Source of the DNA: Clostridia bacterium
Lineage (GTDB): Bacteria; Bacillota; Clostridia; Oscillospirales; Acutalibacteraceae
Length of the DNA stretch: 47,913 nt
Assembly (NCBI GenBank): GCA_017465825.1
Contig: JAFTVI010000001.1
Coordinates: forward strand, 1 to 47,913
Direction of reading: 5' to 3'
In this document: in pieces, positions 16,282 to 25,514 of the stretch
Numbering within the stretch: position 1 is the stretch's first letter
Layout of the letters: every line of letters starts with the position of its first letter
Made by a program: the position numbers and the translations under genes
The notes under the pieces: generated by a model
The model's input: the letters and a program-made list of their open reading frames with translations, nothing else
Databases searched by the model: none
Told to the model about the DNA's origin: nothing

Positions 16282-17262
16282 TTACAAAAGCTTTGCTCTG
16301 AGCACATCGGGAGTTTCGGGGTGGATATATGCAGGAGCGATATCAAAAATCGTTCTGCAGCCTGACTGTCCCTCTTTATTGAGTCTGTAAGCGGCTCTTG
16401 CGTAAGCAGTAAGCACGCCCGCAGTGAATTCGGGGTTTGACTCGAGATTGAGCTTATATTCAATAATGTGCTTCGTGCCGTTGTCAAGACCTGTTGTGCC
16501 GCTTCTGAACACCATACCGCCGTGAGGAATACCCTTGTGATCTCTGTCAAGCTCCTCCTGTGAGATAAAGTGAACGGTTGTATCGTAATCTGCAAAGTAG
16601 TTGGGCATTGTGACAATTGCCTCTTCGATTGCTTTGAGGTCTGCACCCTCCGCCGCAACAACGAAACATTCTCTTGTATGCTTTTCTCTTGTGGAAAGAG
16701 TGGGATTTTCGCCGTTTCTTACCTTTTCGAGAGCTGACTCTACGGGAATTGTATACTGTCTTGCATCAAGGACGCCGTCAATTCTGCGGATTGCATCCGA
16801 ATGTCCCTGACTTACGCCCTTACCCCAGAAGGTGTAGTCGTTTCCGTTTGGAAGAACAGCCTGCCCCATAAGACGGTTGAGTGAGAAAAGACCGGGATCC
16901 CAGCCTACGGAGATAACGCCGATTTTGCCGCTCTGCTTGCATACCGTGTCAACATTTGCGAAGTGCTCGGGGATTTTTGCGTGAGTGTCAAAGCTGTCAA
17001 CAACATTGAAAAGCTTTGCAAGCTCGGGAGTCTGCTTGGGCAGGTCGTTTGCACTGCCGCCGCATATAACTAAAACATCTATTTTGTCTGCCATTTCAGC
17101 AGCCTTATCCATTGAATAAACAGGCACATCCGTCATCGTTTTAACGTTTTCGGGATTTCTTCTTGTAAAAAGAGCAACCAGCTCCATATCCTGTGCGTGC
17201 GTTACTGCACTTTCTACGCCTCTGCCAAGGTTGCCGTAGCCTGCAATACCTACTCTTATCAT
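16282..17262 (-). CDS. ddh: meso-Diaminopimelate D-dehydrogenase
   Basis: This 326-residue enzyme reductively aminates tetrahydrodipicolinate with NADPH in one step to meso-DAP, for lysine and peptidoglycan synthesis. The Rossmann loop is GIAGYGNLGRGV (residues 6-17). CGGSANDLPKQTPELAKLFNVVDSFDTH, SVGWDPGLFSLNR and FWGKGVSQGHSDAIRRI are characteristic Ddh blocks involved in cofactor and substrate binding. The length is exactly the family's. AAAGGTGAT precedes the ATG. It stands alone with its own promoter and terminator. Confidence 0.97.
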   Translation of the reverse strand: MIRVGIAGYGNLGRGVESAVTHAQDMELVALFTRRNPENVKTMTDVPVYSMDKAAEMADKIDVLVICGGSANDLPKQTPELAKLFNVVDSFDTHAKIPEHFANVDTVCKQSGKIGVISVGWDPGLFSLNRLMGQAVLPNGNDYTFWGKGVSQGHSDAIRRIDGVLDARQYTIPVESALEKVRNGENPTLSTREKHTRECFVVAAEGADLKAIEEAIVTMPNYFADYDTTVHFISQEELDRDHKGIPHGGMVFRSGTTGLDNGTKHIIEYKLNLESNPEFTAGVLTAYARAAYRLNKEGQSGCRTIFDIAPAYIHPETPDVLRAKLL

Positions 17263-17314
17263 AATGCATCACCTTTCTGTTCAAGGTCAAGAGTGTAACC
17301 TTAAAAACAAAACA

Positions 17315-17343
17315 ATTATAGTACAATGAAATTCTGATTGCAA
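17315..17343 (-). promoter_or_regulatory. Promoter of ddh
   Basis: TTGCAA (17338-17343), 17 bp, TATAAT (17315-17320) on the minus strand. Confidence 0.8.
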
Positions 17344-17372
17344 TAGAAAATTTGCGGAAAAGGGAATGTTTT

Positions 17373-17537
17373 AAGCAATAATTTATCAGTGGGGAGTGAG
17401 AAGTGCGGAGTGAGGAGTTGAGGAAAAGGCTCCGCATTTTAATTCATTTTAAATCAGGTCGCTTGCGGCTTCCTTAACTCCTAACTCATCACTCCTAACT
17501 CCTAACTACAATAATTTAGCTCCGCTAAATTATTGTT
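17373..17537. repeat. MITE-like element with GGAGTGAG core (copy D)
   Basis: Begins AAGCAATAATTTATC and ends with the palindrome CAATAATTTAGC/GCTAAATTATTG. The core has inverted words GAGTGAGAAGTGCGGAGTGAG and TCACTCCTAACTCCTAACT around an AAGGCTCCGCATTTT hairpin. The last bases include the stop codon of the ABC exporter. Confidence 0.7.
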
Positions 17538-19254
17538 TTTCTTCTTCTCTGAACTGCAATTTATAAAGGCTTGCATATGTTCCGTCAAGAGCAAGAAGCT
17601 CGTCGTGACTGCCCTGTTCAACGATTTTACCGTCGGAAACAACGGCGATTTCGTCTGCGTTTTTGATTGTGGAAAGTCTGTGAGCAACAACAAGTGTGGT
17701 TCTGCCCTTGCAAAGCTCATCGAGCGCCTGCTGAATGAGAATTTCCGTAGTGTTGTCAAGGGCTGAGGTTGCCTCGTCAAGAATAAGTATAGCGGGATTT
17801 TTAAGGAACACTCTTGCAATGCTCAGTCTCTGCTTCTGACCGCCGGACAGCTTTACGCCTCTTTCGCCTATGACCGTATCATACCCGTCGGGAAGTGAAA
17901 GTATGTAATCGTGAATATTTGCGCGTTTTGCCGCCTCGAAAACCTCTTCATCGGTTGCATCAAGTCTGCCGTAAAGGATATTGTCCTTAAGGCTTGCGTT
18001 GAACAGGTAAACATCCTGCTGAACGATGCCGATATTGCGTCTTAACGACTCCATTGTAATATCGTGGATTTCTCTGCCGTCAATGAGGATTTCGCCCTCC
18101 TCGTGATTATAGAATCGGGGAATCAGGTGGCAGATAGTTGTTTTGCCGCCGCCGCTGGGACCTACGAGAGCGTACTTTTTGCCTTTCTCGATATTAAGGC
18201 TGACATTCTTGAGCACGTTATTCTCATCGCCGTAGCCGTAGGAAACGTTCTTTATCTCAATATGTCCCTCTGCTCTGTCTATATCCACTGCATCCGCCGA
18301 ATCCTTTTCCGGCACAGCGTTCATAATGTGCAGAAAGCGTTCAAAACCTGTTGCGCCGTCCTGCAGCTGCTCAACAAAGCCGATAAGCGTTCTTACGGGA
18401 GTGGTGAACATACTGATTGACACGATAAATGCGGAATAATCACCGAACGTGAGCTGACCGTCGTAAAGGAAAAGACCGCCTGCAATAAGCACGACAACAT
18501 TGAAAACATCGGTTATAAAGTTTGTTGAAGAATGAAACTGACCCATAGCCTTGTATGCGTCTCTTCTTGCCTGAACGAACTCCCTGTTGCCTACCTCGAA
18601 TTTTTCCATTTCCTTGCCGGAATTGGTGAACGCCTTTGTTACTCTTATGCCCGAAATACTGCTTTCAAGGGAGGCATTGATAACGGCAAGCGCCTCTCTG
18701 CTCTTGGTAAAGGCAGCTTTCATCCTTTGACGCAGAACCTTTGTGATGATAAGAAGAAAGGGCACACAACAGAAGATTATAAGCGTGAGGGGCAGATTGA
18801 TCGTTGCAAGATAAACGAATGAAATGACCATACTGATCGAACAGATAATCAGGTCTTCGGGGCCGTGATGTGCAAGCTCGCTGACATTCATAAGGTCGTT
18901 TGTCATTCGCGCCATAATTTTGCCCGTTTCGTTGTTATCGTAAAAGCTGTAGGGCAAGGTCTGGAGCTTTGCGAACATATCACGGCGCATCTGTGCCTGC
19001 ATTTTAACGCCCATCATATGCCCCTGATACTGAATGAAGAAATTGAGCATCATTTTTGCAAAATAGAGCATCAGCAGAGTTACGCCGTACACGACGATGA
19101 GTGCATACTCCTTGTCAGGGATAAGCTCATTGAGCATTTTTCTTAAAATTATGGGATAAAAAATGCCTATTACCGAAACACACAGCGATGCACACATATC
19201 AAGCGCAAACAGCCTCTTATGCGGTTTGTAATAGCTCAAGAAACGTTTTATCAT
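17530..19254 (-). CDS. ABC exporter, fused permease/ATPase (MsbA/LmrA type)
   Basis: A 574-residue half-transporter with six N-terminal transmembrane helices (about 15-300) including the coupling region SFYDNNETGKIMARMTNDL. The nucleotide-binding domain has Walker A GPSGGGKTT (365-373), Q-loop VQQDVYLF, signature LSGGQKQR (469-476), Walker B ILILDEATS and the switch His in VVAHRLST. It would act as a homodimer, exporting lipid, peptide or drug; the substrate is not evident. Its stop codon lies within the terminal AAACAATAA of the repeat element downstream, so the last two residues (KQ) may be set by the element's insertion. Confidence 0.93.
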   Translation of the reverse strand: MIKRFLSYYKPHKRLFALDMCASLCVSVIGIFYPIILRKMLNELIPDKEYALIVVYGVTLLMLYFAKMMLNFFIQYQGHMMGVKMQAQMRRDMFAKLQTLPYSFYDNNETGKIMARMTNDLMNVSELAHHGPEDLIICSISMVISFVYLATINLPLTLIIFCCVPFLLIITKVLRQRMKAAFTKSREALAVINASLESSISGIRVTKAFTNSGKEMEKFEVGNREFVQARRDAYKAMGQFHSSTNFITDVFNVVVLIAGGLFLYDGQLTFGDYSAFIVSISMFTTPVRTLIGFVEQLQDGATGFERFLHIMNAVPEKDSADAVDIDRAEGHIEIKNVSYGYGDENNVLKNVSLNIEKGKKYALVGPSGGGKTTICHLIPRFYNHEEGEILIDGREIHDITMESLRRNIGIVQQDVYLFNASLKDNILYGRLDATDEEVFEAAKRANIHDYILSLPDGYDTVIGERGVKLSGGQKQRLSIARVFLKNPAILILDEATSALDNTTEILIQQALDELCKGRTTLVVAHRLSTIKNADEIAVVSDGKIVEQGSHDELLALDGTYASLYKLQFREEEKQ

Positions 19255-19277
19255 TTTTTATTGTACTCCTTATATTA

Positions 19278-19410
19278 ATTCATAATGCATAATTCATAAT
19301 TCATAATTAAATAGAATTTGAGATAGCGCGCAACAATTTGAATTTCAAATATTACAATGGATCAAAAGGCGAAGCCTTTTCCACAATTGTGCATTATGAA
19401 TTATGAATTT
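19278..19410. repeat. Palindromic element, AATTCATAATGCATAATTCAT ends (copy C1)
   Basis: Inverted ends (AATTCATAATGCATAATTC and GCATTATGAATTATGAATT) flank an AT-rich core with the hairpin AAAAGGCGAAGCCTTTT. A related copy lies at 25340-25467; a fragment of its end appears at about 20867. Confidence 0.75.
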
Positions 19411-19413
19411 AAC

Positions 19414-19441
19414 AAAAAAACAGGACAGCTGAACTATCCTG
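19414..19441 (-). terminator. Intrinsic terminator of the NSS transporter
   Basis: Minus strand CAGGATAG/CTGTCCTG stem, short loop, then seven Ts, about 40 nt after the NSS stop. Confidence 0.88.
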
Positions 19442-19480
19442 CATATTATTATATTGCAAAAGGATGCAAAAATCAAGAAA

Positions 19481-20848
19481 TTATTGAAAATACGTCACAA
19501 GTCCTATAACGAAAAGCACCGCAACGATTACGGGCAGGACGTACGAGATATAGCCGCGCATCCATTTCTGCACTTTAAGTCCCTTGCCTGCGTTGGCTTC
19601 TTCAATAAAGTTGTTCCAACCCCAGCCTTTGTCGGTTGTACAGAACAGAATAAACCATATTGAACCTATGGGCAGAATCAGATTTGATACGATGAAATCC
19701 TCAAGATCCATTATAGTTGAAGCTCCGCCGAAGGGATGAATATCTGAAAGCAGATTGAAACCAAACGCGCAGGGCAAGGAAAGCACAAATATCAGTATTC
19801 CATTGATAAGGCAGGATTTTTTCTTACTGATTCCCGTCATTTCGGAGAATGATGCTATTATGCCCTCAAAAACTGCAAGGACTGTTGAAAGTGCCGCAAA
19901 GGACATAAACACAAAGAAAAGCGAGCCCCACAGTCTGCCCATAGGAAGATTGTTGAACACATTGGGAAGTGTCTGAAAAATAAGTCCGGGGCCTGAATCA
20001 ACCTCTATTCCGTATGCAAAGCAGGCAGGGAAAATGATAAGTCCCGAGGTAAGAGCCACAAAGGTGTCAAGCACCGCCACGTTGACCGATTCGCCCATAA
20101 GTGAGCGCTCCTTGCCGAGATAGCTGCCGAATATCGCCATAGCTCCCATACCAAGACTGAGTGTGAAGAACGCCTGATTCATAGCCGCAACTATGACCTT
20201 GCCTATGCCGATATTTTTCATTCTTTCAATGTCGGGCACAAGGTAAAATTCAAGACCCTCCGAGCCGCCCTCGGTAAATACGGAATTCACCGCAAGCACC
20301 ACCATTATGGCAAGCAGAAGAAGCATCATAACCTTGGTAACTCTTTCAAGCCCTTTCTGAAGACTGAAGGAGCACACAACAGCGCCGATAAGCACCGCAA
20401 TACCCATATAAACCACATTGGTAAGAGCATCGCCCTGCATAGCGGCAAAGGCATCATTTATGCCGGCAGAATCAAGACCTTCAAATTTACCCGTTGCCAT
20501 AGAAACGAAGTAATTCATCATCCAACCCGAAACGGTTGTATAAAACATCATAAGCAGATAACTGCCGATAACCGAGATATAGCCGTGAATATGCCATTTG
20601 CTGCCCTTCGGCTCAAGCGCCTGATAAAGTCTGCCGGGACTCTTCTGACTTGCCCTGCCCAGTGAAAATTCAATAGTCATAACGGGCACGCCTATTGCAA
20701 TAAGGCAGACAAGATACAGCAGAACAAAAGCTCCGCCGCCGTACTGACCGACCATATACGGAAATTTCCATACGTTGCCTATACCGATAGCACAGCCTGC
20801 ACTCAGCAGAATAAAACCCAACCTGCTGCCTAAACGCTCTCTTTGCAT
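19481..20848 (-). CDS. Sodium-dependent transporter, NSS/SNF family
   Basis: A 455-residue LeuT-fold symporter. TM1 carries the hallmark GCAIGIGNVWKFPYMVGQYGGGAFVLLYL, and TM6 has AFFTLSLGMGAMAIFGSYL with the unwound centre. TM8 contains SFAALSTVLAVFEGIIA. About 11-12 helices are visible, near the short end of the family. It probably imports an amino acid with Na+; tyrosine- or tryptophan-type transporters are examples, but specificity cannot be read. AGAGGTG precedes the ATG, and it has its own terminator. Confidence 0.93.
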   Translation of the reverse strand: MQRERLGSRLGFILLSAGCAIGIGNVWKFPYMVGQYGGGAFVLLYLVCLIAIGVPVMTIEFSLGRASQKSPGRLYQALEPKGSKWHIHGYISVIGSYLLMMFYTTVSGWMMNYFVSMATGKFEGLDSAGINDAFAAMQGDALTNVVYMGIAVLIGAVVCSFSLQKGLERVTKVMMLLLLAIMVVLAVNSVFTEGGSEGLEFYLVPDIERMKNIGIGKVIVAAMNQAFFTLSLGMGAMAIFGSYLGKERSLMGESVNVAVLDTFVALTSGLIIFPACFAYGIEVDSGPGLIFQTLPNVFNNLPMGRLWGSLFFVFMSFAALSTVLAVFEGIIASFSEMTGISKKKSCLINGILIFVLSLPCAFGFNLLSDIHPFGGASTIMDLEDFIVSNLILPIGSIWFILFCTTDKGWGWNNFIEEANAGKGLKVQKWMRGYISYVLPVIVAVLFVIGLVTYFQ

Positions 20849-20894
20849 AATACACCTCTTATATTTAATTCATAATGCGGAATTTTTTTATTAT

Positions 20895-21004
20895 AAACAA
20901 TAATTTATTGAATTAACAATGTACAATGTATAATGTACAATGAAGGAAAGGGCTCCGCCCTTTAACCCGATTTATATATTATCCGTTAATTGTACATTGT
21001 ACAT
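20895..21004. repeat. MITE-like element, TGTACAAT core (copy B1)
   Basis: Starts AAACAATAATTTATTG and holds GTACAATGTATAATGTACAAT, the hairpin AAAGGGCTCCGCCCTTT, and AACCCGATTTATATATTATC. It ends GTACATTGTACAT exactly at the stop codon of the acyltransferase gene. An inverted copy lies at 31216-31322. Confidence 0.8.
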
Positions 21005-21718
21005 TTATTTTATCAAATTCTTTATCACCATCGTTATTCCGTACAAAATCGGCTGGTGGACAATATATATAATCAACGCCTGTCTGCCGATTTGCGGAAG
21101 GACGGGGATGCTGAGAGTATAGAATTTTTCGGGGAATCTGTGCTCCTTTATATAATATCCGAGCCACGTGCCGAAAAGGAACACGAAAATCCAGGGGAAC
21201 AGCGGAAAATAATCGTGGCTTACAAATCCGTCGTACGTCCAGCCGAGAATCCACAGGTTTTCACTTTCGGTTTCAATATTATTGACGCACCAGGCGGAAA
21301 TTACCGTGCCGAGAACGGTAAAAACAGGCATTATCCACATAGGGAGCTTTTCCCACAGTCTGCCCGTTATGCCGTAGAACAGCATACAGAACGCAAGCAG
21401 ATGCAGTACACCGAAAAGTATCGGCATACCCATAAAATGCGTTACCACTGAAATGACCGTTGCGGCAATCAGAGTAATTATACCTCTTTTTACGTTGCTT
21501 CTTGAAAATCGGGAAGAAACGCCGCAAAGACCTATAAATACGCCTGCAAAAACGTAATGCAGAACATTGAAAACGGGATTTGTAAACAGCCACTCGGGCG
21601 CGTCAAGGAATTCCACCAGATCATAAAAGAAATGGTGGAAAAACATAAGTACCACAGCAAGACCTCTCAATGCATCAATGGCATCGATACGCTTTTTCCG
21701 CTGTTTTGTTTCAGTCAT
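21005..21718 (-). CDS. Heparan-alpha-glucosaminide N-acetyltransferase-like membrane acyltransferase
   Basis: A 237-residue polytopic protein of the HGSNAT_cat/DUF1624 family. It begins RIDAIDALRGLAVVLMFFHHFFYDL, the conserved first helix with a His pair, followed by about seven membrane spans, HLLAFCMLFYG, DYFPLFPWIFVFLFGTWLGYY and a C-terminal IGRQALIIYIVHQPILYG. The family moves acetyl groups across the membrane to sugar amines; bacterial substrates are largely unknown. Its ATG lies inside the 3' end of the alpha-galactosidase gene (8-nt overlap ATGACTGA), with AGAGGT before it, so it is translated from the same message. Confidence 0.87.
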   Translation of the reverse strand: MTETKQRKKRIDAIDALRGLAVVLMFFHHFFYDLVEFLDAPEWLFTNPVFNVLHYVFAGVFIGLCGVSSRFSRSNVKRGIITLIAATVISVVTHFMGMPILFGVLHLLAFCMLFYGITGRLWEKLPMWIMPVFTVLGTVISAWCVNNIETESENLWILGWTYDGFVSHDYFPLFPWIFVFLFGTWLGYYIKEHRFPEKFYTLSIPVLPQIGRQALIIYIVHQPILYGITMVIKNLIK

Positions 21719-23894
21719 TTTTTACCTCTGTGAAGTGAAGCATAAGGCTCTCGCCGTCACGCCATATCTTACCCGTAATATTAATTCCTGCATTCATCAG
21801 CAGAGCGCCGGAATATACCTCGCCTGTTTCTTCGTTTCTGTAGAACTTATTTTTATCAAGACCTCTGAGCCTGATAAACTGAATATCGCAGAACTTTTCA
21901 CGCATAATCACGTATGTAACGAGAGCTTCGGACTTATCGGGTGCAACAAAGCTCCAGACAGCTTTATACGGGTCAAAATAAGGGTCAACAAGGCGGTACA
22001 GGTCGCCGTAATGTATAAGGTCGTAATACTTGTGATAATCCTTGACCTGCTGTTTTACGGTTTCTCTGTCGGACTCGCAGAGCTTTGTGGGGTCGAGCTC
22101 ATAGCCGAAAGTGCCCCAAAGAGCCACGTTACCCTTTGTTTCGTAGCCTGTTCTTGAAGACGCGGAAACGTGAGCACCCATTGTTGATGCAGGATAGCAC
22201 AGAGATGTGCCGAACTGAATGGAAAGTCTTTCAATGGGGTCGGTGTTGTCGCTCGTCCATATCTGAGGTGAGTAGTAGAGCATACCTGCGTCGAAACGTC
22301 CGCCGCCGCCCGAGCAGTTTTCAATAAGCATATCGGGGAATGCCTTTGTAAGCCTGTCCATAAGGTCGTATGTGCCGAGAACGAAACGGTGGAAAAACTC
22401 CTTTGACCTTTCGGGAGGAAGAAGTGCAGAGCCTGCCTCGGAAATATTGCGGTTGAAGTCCCATTTGAGATAATCAACCTTATTTTTTGAAAGCACGGAA
22501 TACATCTGATTCCATATATTATCCCTTACATCCTCTCTCGACATATCAATAACATACTGATTTCTGCCAATGGATGATTCTCTGTTCGGAACGTGAATGT
22601 ACCAATCGGGATGAGCTCTGAAAAGCTCTGAATCGGGTGAAATCATTTCGGGCTCGTACCAGATGCCGAATTTCATACCAAGAGCGTTTACTCTGTCAAT
22701 AAGCACGCCCAAGCCGCCCTCGAGCTTTTCTTCGTTTACAAACCAGTCGCCGAGAGAATTCGTATCGTCGTTGCGCTTGCCGAACCAACCGTCGTCCATA
22801 ACGAGCATATCAATGCCGAATTCCTTTGCGTGGGATGCGAATTCAACGAGCTTGTCGGTGTCGAAATCGAAATACGCCGCCTCCCAGCTGTTTATAAGCA
22901 GAGGTCTTTTTTCATATTTATATTTACCTCTTACAAGGTTGTTTATGTAAAGTCTGTGGAAAATGCGGCTCATTTCACCAAGACCCTCGTTGGTGTAAAC
23001 CATAACCGCTTCGGGGGATTGGAAGCTCTCCCCTGCCTCAAGATGCCAGCTGAAATCTGTGGGATTGATACCCATTATAACTCTTGTCGTAGCGGAGAAA
23101 TCACATTCTGCGCTGAATTCAAAGTTGCCGCTGTAAACGAGATTGAAGCCGTATGCATCACCCTGATTTTCGTCAGCGCCGTGTCTTAAAAGTGCGGCAA
23201 AGGGGTTCTGCGTATGGCTCGATGACCCTCTTTTGCTTGCGATACCCTGTATGCCGTGAGCAAGAGGACGCTGTTCGCGGCTTCTTTCCTTTGCGTGTCT
23301 GCCGTAAAGAGTGATAAGGTCGTAATCCATATCTGGCAGGTCAAGACACATACTGAATACTCTTTCAATATCAAGAGCATTTCCGCCGCCGTTTGTAACC
23401 TTTACGCTTCTTGTGATAACGTCAAGGTCATTGAAGGCGGTATAATAAAGGGTTACAAGTGCGCCTGTTACCTTATCCTCTGCAAGAATTTCAAGTGTAT
23501 CAGCCTCAGCATCGTTGTTGAGGTATACGTGGGGCAGAGGTGACAGATCGGGCTTGCCCTTGTAGATCTTATGGCTTACGTATCTTATATCCGTAACGGA
23601 ATTTCCGTCAGCATTTTTGATTGCGAGCGCTGAGATTCTGAAATCGCCGCTGCCGTTACAGCTATATTCCATAGGCTCAACGTCACTTGAAAACTCCTCG
23701 TGGGGAATGTGAGGATTTGCAGGGCTGAAGGATGCGTTTTTATGTCTTTTTATATTGCCCCACAGGTTGCAGTCGGGCAGATATGCACCGTAGTAAAGGT
23801 TGAGAATGTAATTCTCATCATAAATACCTATAACATAGCTGGAATTTTTAGTGTCGAGCTTTAATATTTTTTTGTTTTCGTCAAATGAAATCAT
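21711..23894 (-). CDS. GH36 alpha-galactosidase
   Basis: A 727-residue enzyme that cleaves terminal alpha-1,6-galactose, as in melibiose and raffinose-family sugars or galactomannan. It has the family's N-terminal beta-sandwich, central barrel and C-terminal sheet. The nucleophile is D479 in YLKWDFNR, the acid/base D549 in WTSDNTDPIERL. DDGWFGKRNDD and CSGGGGRFDAGMLYYSPQ are conserved substrate-binding blocks. No signal peptide, so it acts on imported sugars. AGGAGGT precedes the ATG. It lies 18 nt after the dockerin-protein gene and overlaps the acyltransferase gene: one three-gene operon. Confidence 0.96.
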   Translation of the reverse strand: MISFDENKKILKLDTKNSSYVIGIYDENYILNLYYGAYLPDCNLWGNIKRHKNASFSPANPHIPHEEFSSDVEPMEYSCNGSGDFRISALAIKNADGNSVTDIRYVSHKIYKGKPDLSPLPHVYLNNDAEADTLEILAEDKVTGALVTLYYTAFNDLDVITRSVKVTNGGGNALDIERVFSMCLDLPDMDYDLITLYGRHAKERSREQRPLAHGIQGIASKRGSSSHTQNPFAALLRHGADENQGDAYGFNLVYSGNFEFSAECDFSATTRVIMGINPTDFSWHLEAGESFQSPEAVMVYTNEGLGEMSRIFHRLYINNLVRGKYKYEKRPLLINSWEAAYFDFDTDKLVEFASHAKEFGIDMLVMDDGWFGKRNDDTNSLGDWFVNEEKLEGGLGVLIDRVNALGMKFGIWYEPEMISPDSELFRAHPDWYIHVPNRESSIGRNQYVIDMSREDVRDNIWNQMYSVLSKNKVDYLKWDFNRNISEAGSALLPPERSKEFFHRFVLGTYDLMDRLTKAFPDMLIENCSGGGGRFDAGMLYYSPQIWTSDNTDPIERLSIQFGTSLCYPASTMGAHVSASSRTGYETKGNVALWGTFGYELDPTKLCESDRETVKQQVKDYHKYYDLIHYGDLYRLVDPYFDPYKAVWSFVAPDKSEALVTYVIMREKFCDIQFIRLRGLDKNKFYRNEETGEVYSGALLMNAGINITGKIWRDGESLMLHFTEVKND

Positions 23895-23912
23895 TGTGTT
23901 ACCTCCTGAGTA

Positions 23913-25271
23913 TTATACAAATGAATCAAAATCAAAAAGTGTGGTAAGACCTGTTGATTTATAGTTTTTATAAGAGAAGCAGTTTTCGGGCAGAGGATAC
24001 AGCAGCTCGTTGATCTCTATTGTGGTAATAACGTTACCGTAGAAATCGGTAGTTATAACCTTTGTCAGCTCACCCTGTGCAAAATAAAGGTTTGTAATGT
24101 TTTTCTGTCCCTTTGCCTTGTAAACAGTATAAGTCACGCCCCCGTCAACCGTTTCAGTCTGTGTGATTTTAAGGGTTGAGGGGTCATTCAGGTGGAAATC
24201 AAACTTAAAATCGTTTTTGCTTATATTAAGACTGCCGCCTGTAAGAGAATTGAGCATTGAAAACGTTGAATCGGTAAGCTCAACGTACTTTTTGTTGTCG
24301 TTATTGAGCATATAGAGATTCATCTCGGAGTTGCCCTCGTCAAGCATAAGGATCGTAAGGTCAACCACCACGCCTTCGCCCATATCCATAATCATACTCA
24401 TATTGATGTTTGAGCTGTCGGTGTACATAGAAACCTCATTTTTCACACCGTCGCTGTAAATTGCGCCGTCAAGACCGAACTTTCCGTTAAGGAAATACTG
24501 TGCAGCTTCGGGCAGCTCCTCAACGGAGATATAATCTGCATTTGTATCGTCGGTATTATCGGGAGCTTCGTCTGTGCCGCCGTCAGATGTGTTATCATCA
24601 CCCGTAAGCGAATATGCAAGACCGCACACGATTTTTGTAACGGCACCGTCCTTTACGGTGAGCTTTATCACAAGACCGTCTTTTGAATATGTAAGCGTAG
24701 TGTCGTTTGATGATTTAAGAGTCCATTTATCTGCGGAAAGCTGAGCCTTTGCATCCTCAGCTAACATTCCCACGCTGATGCCGTTGACAACATAACTGCC
24801 GCCCGTTACGGTAATTGAGCTGATTTTATCGTCGCCTATCATTTTGGGGTCGGAAACAACCGTAATTTCGCTGTTGCGGTAGGTTTTTGTGCCGTCGGAA
24901 GTGCCCACAGCTTCAAGAGCGCCGTATTTTTCGATAAATTTGGACAATGTCATACCGATGCTTTCGCTCAACTCCTCACCGCCGCCTATCGTGATTTCGG
25001 GAAGCTCGTTTTCAAGCTGAGCAGAAATTCTCAATATCGTTCTCGCATCACCTGCCGTGACAGCGCCGTCCGAGTTCACGTCGGCAATAATAAGGGTGTT
25101 TTCATCACAGCTTTCAAGCTGAGCGGAAATTCGCAGAACGGTTCTTGCGTCACCGGCAGTAATACTTCCGTCGCCGTTCACGTCACCGGGCTTGACGGTT
25201 GCGGCAAAAGCTGTTATGCACATAGACAGCACAACGGAAATTATAATAATAACAGACAGTATTTTTTTCAT
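23913..25271 (-). CDS. Secreted protein with N-terminal dockerin type I repeats
   Basis: A 452-residue exported protein. The signal peptide covers residues 1-23 (cleavage near AFA/AT). Two type I dockerin repeats follow: GDVNGDGSITAGDARTVLR (29-47) and ADVNSDGAVTAGDARTILR (63-81), each with the D-x-N-x-D-G calcium loop. The middle (about 100-215) resembles a SmpA/OmlA-like or copper-amine-oxidase-like small domain, and an acidic Asp/Thr-rich linker (about 222-245) precedes a beta-rich C-terminal domain of unknown type. Dockerins usually sit at the C-terminus of cellulosomal enzymes; here they lead, and no catalytic module is visible. First gene of the operon with GH36, so perhaps surface sensing or binding of the same glycan. 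Confidence 0.8.
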   Translation of the reverse strand: MKKILSVIIIISVVLSMCITAFAATVKPGDVNGDGSITAGDARTVLRISAQLESCDENTLIIADVNSDGAVTAGDARTILRISAQLENELPEITIGGGEELSESIGMTLSKFIEKYGALEAVGTSDGTKTYRNSEITVVSDPKMIGDDKISSITVTGGSYVVNGISVGMLAEDAKAQLSADKWTLKSSNDTTLTYSKDGLVIKLTVKDGAVTKIVCGLAYSLTGDDNTSDGGTDEAPDNTDDTNADYISVEELPEAAQYFLNGKFGLDGAIYSDGVKNEVSMYTDSSNINMSMIMDMGEGVVVDLTILMLDEGNSEMNLYMLNNDNKKYVELTDSTFSMLNSLTGGSLNISKNDFKFDFHLNDPSTLKITQTETVDGGVTYTVYKAKGQKNITNLYFAQGELTKVITTDFYGNVITTIEINELLYPLPENCFSYKNYKSTGLTTLFDFDSFV

Positions 25272-25301
25272 CGTATCACCTTTTTTTACATTATAAATTT
25301 A

Positions 25302-25330
25302 ATTATAAATCATTACGGACAAGTTTGCAA
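25302..25330 (-). promoter_or_regulatory. Promoter of the dockerin-GH36-acyltransferase operon
   Basis: TTGCAA (25325-25330), 17 bp, TATAAT (25302-25307) on the minus strand. Confidence 0.75.
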
Positions 25331-25339
25331 TATCAATTT

Positions 25340-25467
25340 AATTCATAATGCATAATTAAATAAAAATTTAAGATTGTGCGTAGTGATTGAATTACAATCA
25401 TTACAATGGTTCAAAAGGCAGAGCCTTTTCCTTCACTCCTCACTTCTAACTGCTAAATTATTGTTTA
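25340..25467. repeat. MITE-like element (copy C2)
   Basis: Begins AATTCATAATGCATAATTAAAT like C1 and shares its ATTACAATGG-TTCAAAAGGC hairpin core, but ends CTAAATTATTGTTTA like the A family. It is therefore a mosaic of two element types. Confidence 0.7.
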
Positions 25468-25473
25468 TCTCAT

Positions 25474-25504
25474 CAAAAAAACAGGAGCAGAAATATCTGC
25501 TCCT
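25474..25504 (-). terminator. Intrinsic terminator of argG
   Basis: Minus strand stem AGGAGCAGATA/TCTGCTCCT followed by seven Ts, within 15 nt of the argG stop. Confidence 0.9.
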
Positions 25505-25514
25505 TGAATTTTAC

